Shown here piece after piece: positions 55,304-64,000 of a DNA stretch of 64,000 nt (position 1 is its first letter; each line of letters begins with the position of its first letter). Source of the stretch: Thereva unica (Eukaryota > Arthropoda > Insecta > Diptera > Therevidae). Below the pieces are notes generated by a model. It worked only from the letters and a program-made list of their open reading frames with translations. It did no database searches and was not told the DNA's origin. The position numbers were made by a program, and so were the translations under genes. Location: assembly GCA_949987705.1 (NCBI GenBank), contig OX465281.1:100463248-100527247 (forward strand), given 5' to 3'.

Positions 55304-57609
55304 CTAGCAAAAAACCCGCGTGCGTTGCAACGCCTTTAAATAAAAAAAAGACTATCCACGGTAGGAAAAAAGTATAAAGAGGTAAAAGAACAAATCTTCA
55401 AAAATTTATTTTGAATAGGTACCTATTAAAATACTTGAACGGGTACATTCACTTTAAGATGTATGTATTTCATGTGCAGGAAGACCAGGGACTGTTATAC
55501 TATTTAAAAACGCCACAGGATAATGTACTGCATCGTCCAGTACACAGACCGAGTCTATTGAGCTATATGTAGTTAGAGCACCAGGAATTTTGTCTAAAAT
55601 TATTTTGTTAAGGAGGGCTACTTCTTCATTTTTAGGAGCCAGAATGGCCCTTTCGCAGAACCACGAATCTTCTTTTGAATTAATGTGTTCTACATCTTCA
55701 TAGATTTCTTTAATCAATGTTTCGGTATGCGTAACGACTCGACAAAGAGTAGGCGGAAATACGATTTCATGATTATTGTTTATTTCAGGAAATTTTCCCT
55801 CACCAAATTATACAAAAAAACAAACAAAAATTGCGATTTCGCCCTTTTCATAGGTTTTTATAAATCCGCTTCGCTTGTTTCTGCTCCTTTTTTCCACTTT
55901 TCACTTTTAACCGTATACGTACTAATTACGTACTGAAAATTATGCAAAAAAGGAACAAAACTTGCGTTTTCGCCCTTTTCGTAAGTTTTTTTAAATCCAC
56001 TTCACTTATCTTTTTTCTACTTTTCACTCTTAACCATCAAAACTTCCTTTTGATCAATTTAAATCCTTTCACTTGTTTCTTTTTTCTTTAAAACGACAAA
56101 ACTATCAATTTTTGTAAATCTTCACTATTTTTTTAAACATTTAAGTTTTCGTTTTTCCGCTTTATCTTCTTCTTCATTTCACATAGTCTAGAGAAAATCC
56201 CATTGGAAATAATGTTATTGAAGCTTTTTAAATAATCTACCGATCGAAAGATGGCCCTCTATTTGAGGTAAAATTAGCCATCAAACTTCTATTTCGAATT
56301 TGTCGCATCTTCCAAATTCTAAAGTGAATAATAATTTATTTTAATTTATGCCTTTTTCACTATTCTATTTTGATTTATTTGTTAAAAGTTTTCATGAATA
56401 ATAACATATTCTTGTTCTTCTTTAGAGAAAATTGAGCAATTTTTGGTTATTGGTTAAAATAATGAGCAGTTTTTTGGTTACTATCACTGACATATAGAAT
56501 GGACTGCTTATGAGAAATTTTTCATGGCACCAATTTGTTCCATAGGCTACAAACCTTTTTTCACTCCATGTAAACACCGGAATCACTTTGGAAATTTACA
56601 TTTTTTTAAATACGTACTTAAAACATTAAAACAACACAAATATTTTGTTTAAAAAAATTAATAAACACTATTTTTACTTTTTCACCTTTTAAAATGCCTT
56701 TTTTTCATTAATTTGCAAATTTTATGTGTATCTGATTTAAGTTCTTAACGCCTGTTTTAGCAACTGACATTCTGTATGTCAAAATCCGGGGGCTTATGGG
56801 GAAAAGAGCAAAAGATATAAACATCACTATACCCGCCTATTTTTTTCTAATTGATTTAACGCAAAAGATATAAACATCACTATACCCGTCTATTTTTTTC
56901 TAATTGATTTAACCTGATTTTATTTCTGAGTGCTTCTGTCAGTTTGGGGGCTTATGGATGAGCGAGCGACTATACCTTTTTGGTGCCATCGGTTTGTATG
57001 GGAATAATTGCTGATGAGCAGTCCATTATTATATGTCAGTGGTTACTATAGAGACTTGGGTAAAATATGAAACCTAATCTCACAACCGACTTTTCATATG
57101 TAAACAAAAATATTCCTCCACCAACCCCCTCGCCGACGAAGTAAAAGTTATTAATAATTTCTTTTAGGGACTAAATATTAGAAATTTAAATAGCCTTAAT
57201 TTATGCGTTTTTCACTATTCTATTATTATTTATTTGTTAAAAGTTTTCTTGAATAATAACATATTCTTGTTCTTCTTTAGAGAAATTTGAGCAATTTTTG
57301 GTTATTAGTTACAATAATGAGCAACTTTTTGGTTACTATAGAGACTTGGGTAAAATATGAAACCTAATCTCACAACCGACTTTTCATATGTAAACAAAAA
57401 TATTCCTCCGCCAACCCCCTCGCCGTCGAAGTAAAAGTTATTAATAATTTCTTTTAGGGACTAAATATTAGAAATTTAAATAGCCTATAATCTAAGTTAG
57501 GTTATTTTTGATATATTTGGAGAAAATTAATATAATCACTGCAGGAATTTTTGCGTTTATCCCGGACAAACAGACGAAATGACAGCGGGCTCTGCTTTAT
57601 TTATATAGA
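55304..57609 (-). mobile_element. Helitron, minus strand, with helicase remnant
   Basis: On the minus strand it starts A|TCTATATAAATAAAGCAGAG at 57609 and ends GCGTTGCAACGC hairpin (55322-55333), CGGGTTTTTTGCTAG|T at 55304. This is the A/T target and CTAG end of Helitrons. The body is AT-rich and contains two duplications (see findings). The helicase C-terminal fragment at 55454-55800 lies just before the 3' end, where it belongs. Confidence 0.65.
55454..55800 (-). pseudogene. Helitron helicase (PIF1-like), C-terminal fragment
   Basis: The minus frame reads TLIKEIYEDVEHINSKEDSW, FCERAILAPKNEEVALLN, KIPGALTTYSSIDSV, then YPVAFLNSITVPGLPAHEI. These are the blocks RAIL.P.N..V..lN, ipG....Y.SiDs and P.EFLNs...pGlP.H of the PIF1-type helicase of Helitron replication proteins. 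The Rep domain and upstream helicase motifs are missing. The real protein would continue past the stop, so the copy is dead. Confidence 0.75.
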
Positions 57610-58313
57610 TATAGAAAGCTTTGGAGAAAATTATTTCCTGATTCGAGCGGCTACGCGCGACCGATCCAAAATAATTTGGATTCGCGCGGCACGCTCGAAT
57701 ACGCCTATAGCCGCCCGCTCCAAGTCGCTTGCAGTGGACGATGTTTGTATGAAATCCTTTATGTTGGATCTGTCGCGCATAGCCGCGTGTAGCCGCTCAT
57801 GTAGCCGAAGCGCATAGCCGCTTGAATACGCTTCCAGTGGACGACCAGCCTTAGAGTACAAAAAGACTCTCGAATATGAGGAATCTGCATTAACGGCGAT
57901 GTCACGTCTGAACCAAAGGATTAATAGATTAAAAAGGAAACTGCGAAGGTCAGGGACAACGGTACCTACAACTGCTTTGAACGGAATAGAAGCACCATGT
58001 GAAAAAGCCATAAAGCTGCCTAAGTTAGAGCTTCATAAGTTCTCAGGAGACGTTAGCGAATGGATTAAATTTTGGGAGCAGTTTAAGTCAGTGGTCCACG
58101 AGAATCGTGCTCGTGAGTGAGAAATTTAACTACCTTAAGTCAGTACTCACTGGTAAAGCCGCGGAGACAATATCTGGATTCACGCCGACTGAAGCTTGCT
58201 GTAATGACGCCATTGCTCTATTGCTTGAGGAATATGTTGACCATGAACGAACGATTGTCGGCCAGACTATTCAGCATTTGATGTCACTTACACCAGTACA
58301 TTCGAGAACCAAT

Positions 58314-58918
58314 CCCAGCGGGAAAACTAGCCAGGGTTTACCCTGGTAACCCACGAATTCTTCAATGATTTGTGTAAGCGCCTACATGGTAGTCGAAAAA
58401 TTCTACTGGAAATTTAGGAAAATGGAGGTCTTTACGTTGTAAAGAGTAGGTAAGCGACTAGGTAATGCCTTGTGAAATACGTTCGTTGGAAATGTGATTG
58501 CTTTTGTTATTCTTTGTCTTTGGCTTGTCCAAGCCTCTCTTCTTGAGTTTATTCCTTCATCATCAATTTTATAAGATTAATTTATACCAATAACAATGAG
58601 CAACAAAATCAAAAAGATGTCTTGTTAGAAAAATTCTTACCAAATGCAGCAAAAATGGAATGGTGCTTTCGGAAAGCATTGTTTTTAATGCTGAAAAGGG
58701 TAGCCAGTAATTTATTTTGCATGCCTTACATGGTAATCTATGTATTCACCTAATACATTTCGCCTCTGAAATATGTAAGTCCTCGTCTGTAATGCCTACT
58801 GTAAGTACTTACCGCCCTAGGACATCCATATGTAAAAGTAACTTATGATTTCATCATAAAGGTAATAGGTCCATTTCATTACCACCTCGCTTACCTACCC
58901 ATTACATTGCCCGCTGGG
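58314..58918. mobile_element. CCCAGCGGG-ended MITE, intact copy
   Basis: Ends CCCAGCGGGAAAACTAGCC and ACATTGCCCGCTGGG, flanked by AT on each side. It interrupts the gag sequence. The first ~530 bp and last ~240 bp match the pieces at 8529-8850 and 12170-12416. No frame of note. Superfamily unknown. Confidence 0.7.
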
Positions 58919-58950
58919 ATGCTAAAGGCCTACGATGACTGTATAACAAT

Positions 58951-59190
58951 GGGCCTTTTCGTAAACGTCAAAGCAACAGAGCAACTGAGCAACAACGCAT
59001 CGGCAACAAAGCAGCGCAAACTTCTCTTCGCATACGTATGCATACATTCGAAATTGGCTGCGCTGCTGCATTGACTGTTGCGCAAAAAACTTGAATCTGG
59101 TACGTTTCCGAACGAATGACTTTGGATCATCTGCGTTTACGAACTCGTTGCATCGTTGCAAAGCAAACGTATGCGTTTACGAAAAGGTCC
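58951..59190. mobile_element. Short MITE with ends GGRCCTTTTCGTAAACG (TSD AAT)
   Basis: AAT at 58948-58950 and 59191-59193. Inverted ends GGGCCTTTTCGTAAACGTC and GCGTTTACGAAAAGGTCC. 240 bp, non-coding. The 3-bp target and GGNCC ends suggest PIF/Harbinger. Confidence 0.7.
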
Positions 59191-59345
59191 AATGTTACAT
59201 TTTCAATGCGTTCACTATCAGCTCTCGGCGTAAGTGCTTCCCATTATAATTTAATGTTGAAAACCATTGTGCTATATTCCTTGCCACAGGAATTGGGAAT
59301 AGATCGAACGCTCATCTCAGCGCTGCATTGTGCTGAGTAGGTAAA

Positions 59346-61925
59346 TTTTTCTTGGCCCAGCCGAGAAGTGCGCCTTCTGTGTTTAGAAGGGTTTACTCAA
59401 TTACTATTATTACACAGAGCTATAGGAGGTGGTCTATACATTTTCTGGCATCCTACTTTCAACCTGCGTGGGGTACGGTTAAGATTTTTTTTTTCGACTT
59501 TTTTTGTATTATTAAGGTACATAAACACACACAAAGTTAGGGTAACAAAAAATAGGTAAAAAAAGTGAAATGGTTTTATTTGAAATCATAAGCTGTTTCA
59601 AAAATTAGAAAATAATTAGAACACAAACATTGACCTTCTTGAGATTCTGACGTCTGGAAAGAAATCGTGCAATAGTAGCGGTGCTGTTTTCTCATCCTTG
59701 GCACAGGGCATTTTGTGGCGCAGCGTCAAAGGATAAGGTAATATTCTGGGACTTTTAACAGACTAAAATAAAAACATGTTCTGTTGAAAATGCTGTAGCA
59801 AGATTTGAACTAAAGAAACATATATACGAGGTCAAGCTAAATAACACCATTAAAAACAGTGATTGCCGGTGTTATCATAAGCACCGATCAGCTTATAATG
59901 CATCCATTCCTTATAATGCATCCATTTGGTGTTCGGTATGTGATCGCTATGGTTAAAAAACATGATATAAAACCGCCCAAAAGTCAGCATGAAGCAATTT
60001 TTAGTACAATGAACATAGATTTTGTAAATTTGGCATTCTTTTACCGCAGTAATTATCATAAAAATCGTATTTATTAAAAATCGGAGGGTTTTCTATGGAG
60101 TTTCACTTCTGTCGAGGTTCCGAGTCGCACGTGATTGTTTAAAATATAATTTTCCAACTGCAAGTTGCAGTCCCCGTATGTAATGTATTTAAAAACATTA
60201 ATGATTCTTATAAATTTAGTATGACACTCTATTTTTGTAGCAATCATTTTGTTTGCTTTAAATTATTTCAAAGTTTATAAATCGCTTTCCTCTTTCTTTG
60301 CAATCTTCACGTATACGCCAACGAGTTTCAATCTAAAAATTTCATTGTTTTCGAAACAATATGCGTTTATGTTGATATTGAAGTTAAAATCAACTTCTCA
60401 ATAAAGCACAACTTTATGACAATCAAACCCACTTGTCTTTCAAATAAAAGAACTAACTTTTCAAAACAGCAATTTAAAATGCTTCCTAAATCAGCATTTC
60501 ATTAAATAACGGCTGTTTTCATTTCATATTAAGCCACCAATAAGATTCCAGCCCAAGCCACAATAATTGCCCGATTGCAATCGAAACCGTTCTTCGAAAC
60601 ACTTCCAAAAAGTTTTCATAACATGAAAATTTGAGAAGTAATCATAAAAGTCGCCAAATTGAAAACCGGAAATCGAATTCCCCTTCTCATAAAATTTTTC
60701 CATATGGAAACATATGGCATCTTTTCGTTACGAGGGTAACAATAGGCCGTAAAATTTTGATGAAATTCGACAATTTTCTCTCTTGTCGGGTAAAAAGTGT
60801 AAAGAAGAAAAATAGATGAAACGTAAACGAACGTTGTATTAGGCTTCAATTTAGTTGCAAGGATGTAACAGAATGGTTGCTGATAAAAAAGGAAATGCTG
60901 ATAAAGTTTTAAACTTGTTTGACAGTCAAACATTTGCAGAATAGACGAACTATTTACTTTCTGCGGAAAAACTTTTGCATGCCGATAGGTGAAGGTGTAT
61001 TTTCTGAAATTTTCTGCATTCAGTGATATAAAACGCAGACAGCAATCATCCCATCATATTCTGAGCTTTACCCTATCTATTCATTTTAAGTTTTGCTGTA
61101 AATTAATCATGGATTACTAAAATATTCAACAATAATTCAAACCATAAAACGGTTTCAATTGCTTAGGTTTTACCAATTTATTTATTTAGGCATATTTAAA
61201 CTAAAATACAAATCAGTTAAATAGTTCTTATGGTATAAATTAGCGAATAAACAATAACAATTTTGGTGTATTATAATTTAAAAAATACTGAAAACTTAGA
61301 ATTACATGTGGGTTTATTATATAGCTACCTATATTAAAAAAAGATTGGACGCGTAAAAAAAAATCTGATAGAGACAGTCTTTTAGAGACAGTTTGAACAT
61401 TTATCTAGCAATAACTCTAAACTGCAGATTTACACTTTCGCGTCCCTGGCATAAGGGTGACGATATATTGTCTGGTCTGGACAGTGGGATTTATATTATT
61501 AATAAAGATCTAAGTTTCTTTTATGGGACGGCGTGTTAATTGAAGGGGAGAAACAGGAGCTATGATTATTAAAGACCATACAGCATCTATTGACGGGCTG
61601 TTCCTAATATAGTCTGTGCGAGGTGGACATTACCTACGAAATTTCGAACATATGTGGTGTATGTCGAACTTGATCGCTGAATTTGATCTTGTCTGACAGA
61701 AACTGTACTTTAAGTTGTTCACTTAGACGTCAAGGGTAACACATGGTATAAGCAATTTTTTCCTACCTGCTAACGGCATGAGATCAAGCACTTCGAGTAT
61801 TTTCAAGTAGTGGGTCGTCTAAAGTTCTCAGGGGGAAAAAAAGGAAACATTTCTTTCGCACTTATTCAATAATGAAATCCAATCCCGCATCAAAATCTCT
61901 GTCCCGAAAGCCTGCGGGATCGAGG
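59346..61925. other. AT-rich stretch without recognised gene
   Basis: Overlapping frames at 59352-59559 continue past the gag but show no domain. The frames at 59850-60077 and 60616-60933 are on opposite strands of the same DNA and unrecognised. A TATA-like GATATAAAACGCAGACAGC at about 61023 has no convincing gene behind it. This would be the upstream otk intron if the missing Ig exons lie further right. Confidence 0.3.
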
Positions 61926-61928
61926 TCA

Positions 61929-61952
61929 ACAATCCCGCGGATCCGCGGGATT
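61929..61952. repeat. Perfect GC-rich palindrome
   Basis: AATCCCGCGGATCCGCGGGA with its last two bases TT is a perfect 22-bp palindrome. CCTGCGGGATCGAGG lies just before it at about 61910. Confidence 0.9.
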
Positions 61953-62684
61953 TGCAGGACTGCAAAAAATAGATTTTGTAGGGTAACTTGACATATACTG
62001 TGTTTGCATAAACTGGAGTAGAGTATTCCTTTACTTTACAGAAAGCTTTTCCCCTCAAGTTAACTCGATGACCGTTCTCGGTTAATGTAACAGGCTATTT
62101 TCGGAACAATATACTTTCATATACATCTATACTTCATGCATGTTTCTCTAGATGGCACGAAGGGCGATCAAACGATCACTCAATCGCGACGAATAGCAAC
62201 GATAACTTTTAAGGAATTTATTTCGAAACAAGGTTTTTAAAACGGGCGTGACTTGTACAGGAAAACCCGATCAAATAACAGCATTCGGGTTTTTTGAACT
62301 TTACAGCCAATTGTTTTCTGAAGACCTTCCCGTACGAAAATGTTTAATCATGTATTGTTTTAATAAAAAAATTAAGAAAAATGCTACTTTTTCATCAAAT
62401 TTACCAAGAACCTCCCTTAAACAGACCCATATGCAAAACCAGGTTTAAGCCGACGTGCTTCGTCGAGTTTTTTTGGATTTAACGAAACCTTACACAACCC
62501 CCGTTTTCATTGGCGCTTACTTTGAGTTAACCCAGGATAAACGCTGCATGGAAACTCAGTAATTGATCACGCTCGGATACACACACACACATAAATAAAC
62601 TTAGACGATTTTGAATTAAAGCTGTATTGCTTAGTAGCCAGATATCTTCAACTAACGAATTTAAATATTTTATGGAGTGGAAAG
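61953..62684. other. Unassigned; one MITE end and a short CA run
   Basis: CATGGAAACTCAG followed by TAATTG at about 62548 is a right-end fragment of the MITE family at 18173. A short ACACACACACAC run is at about 62580. No gene recognised. Confidence 0.35.
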
Positions 62685-62908
62685 CCTCAATTACACTGGA
62701 CGTAACGGAAAGCAACAAAGCGGAGTGAACGGAGTGGAATTTAGCTGGTTATACTAACGGAATCGAACTTATGCAAATATCATTTGTATTTCCTTATTTT
62801 CAGCAAGTGTTTGCCAAATATTGGACTTATGCTTAAAATTTTTAGTTTAGTAATTTTTGAAACTTTAATCCGGTCCGTTCCTCTTCATTGCGTCCAGTAT
62901 AATTGAGG
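62685..62908. mobile_element. Short MITE with ends CCTCAATTACACTGGACG
   Basis: CCTCAATTACACTGGACGTA at the left and GCGTCCAGTATAATTGAGG at the right are inverted, and the length is 224 bp. No clear target duplication. Non-coding. Confidence 0.6.
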
Positions 62909-63377
62909 TTTAAGGCCCTACGCACACGATTCGACTGATTAGAAATCCCAATTTCATCAAACTGGGCCTGTGCTCCCGAAGACGAAACGAAACGAAAACG
63001 AAACCGTTTTGTCAAAATGCTACCTGGGAAAACGATATCGTCTCGTTTTCGTCTAACAAACGATGGCATGTTTGTAATCGTCTTCGTTTAGACGTTAGCT
63101 GGGGTTATTAATTATTAAGCTGGTGTTATTAATTATTTTGATAGTTTTAATTTATTTTGCATTTCGAGATTATCATCTTCAGAAGTAGAAAATATATCTT
63201 AGGGCCGATTTCACAGTGCGAACTTTATAAAAATTAACTTAAGTTACACTTAAGTATGGATGGCTGATTCACAGTTGCCACTTAAAATTTTCTTAAGTGT
63301 AACTTAAGTGACAATTTCTCTAGACTTAAGTTTTTCTTAATTCAGAATACATAGTGGATAATTTTAAGTAGATATTT
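62909..63377. other. Repeat-like DNA with inverted CTTAAGT motifs
   Basis: GAAACGAAACGAAAACGAAA with TCTCGTTTTCGTCT (62980-63055) and AACTTAAGTTACACTTAAGT with CTTAAGTGTAACTTAAGT (63235-63312) form two local hairpins. The second, starting GGGCCGATTTCACAGTG, looks like the end of another MITE. Confidence 0.4.
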
Positions 63378-64000
63378 TGTAAAACTTGCACCCAAGTATG
63401 CATTGAAAAACAAAAATAATTTTTTTCCTTTGATTTTTACGTTTAAGTTTCAGTTCTTGTTAGAATTTCGTTGAATTCGTGTCGGTCCATATTTTGTTTC
63501 AAATATTTAATTAAACTTTGCAATTAAATCCGTTTTAAAATCCCATATATTATCGTCTTTCAATTTAAGCCATTTTCGCGCTTAACATTATGGTGACCCC
63601 AAAGTGATTGCCATACGGAGAGCTTTCACATAATAATAAAAAAAAAAAAAAAAAAAAAAAAAAGAATGGCGAGTTTAAAAACTTTAAAGACTAAGCGAGC
63701 ATCGGCAAAGGGCTCGCTAACTCGCGTGAAGACTTTTCTGGACACCACGAAGAATCCCCTCATCGAAGAACTAGAATGTAGACTATCGGTGTTAGAAACA
63801 TGTTTCACACAGTTAGTTGCTATCCAGGATGAGATCGATAGCCATGATGAAGCTGCAGATGCTGATAAAGGCCAATTGGGAGAAATCGAAGACAACTATT
63901 ACCAGGTCAAAGCCAATTTATTGGCGAGAATAGCAAAACTGGAAAAGGAGAAAGCTGTTCATTCGCAGCCCACAACAAAAGAAGTAGAGAGCCTCAATCA
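63378..64000 (+). mobile_element. BEL/Pao retrotransposon, 5' LTR end and gag start, cut by window end
   Basis: TGGTGACCCCAAAGTGA (63591-63607) is a tRNA primer-binding site directly after an LTR that ends TTAACA (63587). The LTR may start at TGTAAAAC (63378), about 210 bp, but this is a guess. After a leader with an A-run (63638-63663) an open frame starts at 63666: MASLKTLKTKRASAKGSLTR, VKTFLDTTKNPLIEELECR, a leucine-rich coiled coil (RLSVLETCFTQLVAIQDEID), and NYYQVKANLLARIAKLEKE. This is the standard N-terminus of BEL/Pao gag. The frame has no stop up to the window end, so this copy may be intact. Confidence 0.8.

Larger units (their letters stand above)
54411..57850. mobile_element. PIF/Harbinger-like element (TSD TTA) carrying a Helitron and a foldback
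   Basis: TTA at 54408-54410 and 57851-57853. The ~60-bp inverted ends start GGCTGGTCGTCCACTGGAAG and continue with GCGGCTACGCG-type motifs. The gag frame lines up across one TTA. Subterminal regions are rich in GCGGCTA/TAGCCGC. No own transposase is visible. Most of its 3.44 kb is later insertion: a palindrome (54592-55010) and a Helitron (55304-57609). Confidence 0.8.
54124..59345 (+). pseudogene. BEL/Pao retrotransposon gag, split by several insertions
   Basis: After the primer-binding site the gag opens at 54168 (MEASQGAAARGQV). It is interrupted at 54411-57850 and continues at 57851 (ESALTAMSRLNQRIN). IKLPKLELHKFSGDVSEW at about 58010-58070 is the DUF1759 core of BEL/Pao gag proteins. 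A frameshift is near 58118, then FNYLKSVLTGKAAETISG. Two more insertions follow (58314-58918 and 58951-59190), with SLSALGVSASHYNLML and YSLPQELGIDRTL between 59191 and 59330. No protease or pol is seen downstream. The gag of this group forms the particle in which reverse transcription occurs. Confidence 0.75.

Noticed and set aside
60985..61110. Core promoter with TATA-like GATATAAAACGC and a downstream ATG
   Set aside because: The ATG opens a three-codon frame and no exon or splice site with recognisable coding follows.

Overview
The window looks like nuclear DNA of an insect, most likely a fly (Diptera) with a large, transposon-rich genome; I cannot name the species. It is AT-rich with short decayed reading frames. 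The only host gene I recognise is on the minus strand: the off-track / PTK7 receptor pseudokinase (otk). Four exons are visible. The exon at 42814-43249 carries two immunoglobulin segments. The exon at 28396-29174 carries the transmembrane segment, juxtamembrane region and kinase N-lobe. The exons at 28176-28333 and 27770-28106 carry the rest of the kinase-like domain. Splice signals and phases agree between all of them. One intron is therefore about 13.6 kb. The upstream exons lie beyond 64 kb or are missing, and the last exon is left of 27.7 kb and not found.

Almost everything else is mobile DNA, much of it nested. 1-5 kb: the 3' part of an RTE-type LINE, a Helentron-like fragment and a Helitron-like element. 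6.4-12.4 kb: MITEs nested in one another and a 2-kb foldback. 12.6-21.2 kb: a ~119-bp satellite with embedded MITEs, two Helitron-like elements and a Helentron/DINE-1-like element. 21.2-27.6 kb: a second RTE copy fused to a Jockey-type LINE that holds a tRNA-derived SINE. 29-42.8 kb (otk intron): SINE, Ty3/gypsy remnant, PIF-like MITE, a foldback element coding for an unclassified GCDTTS/CXC protein, an endonuclease fragment and a LINE ORF1. 43.5-50.8 kb (next otk intron): a 7.3-kb long-inverted-repeat transposon with a broken DDE transposase that has been hit by a LINE, two TA-type MITEs and a Transib-like MITE. 51-59.3 kb: Jockey LINE pieces and a BEL/Pao gag split by several elements, one of which contains a Helitron. 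63.4-64 kb: the 5' end of another BEL/Pao element, cut by the window end.

The best candidates for something little described are three. The first is the GCDTTS/CXC foldback element (34147-36788). The second is the long-inverted-repeat DDE element whose inverted repeats run into the 3' end of its own gene (43498-50817). The third is the Transib-like MITE inside it (47822-48749), which starts with the V(D)J heptamer CACAGTG and has a CGACG target duplication. All calls rest on reading the sequence; no alignment or database search was run.
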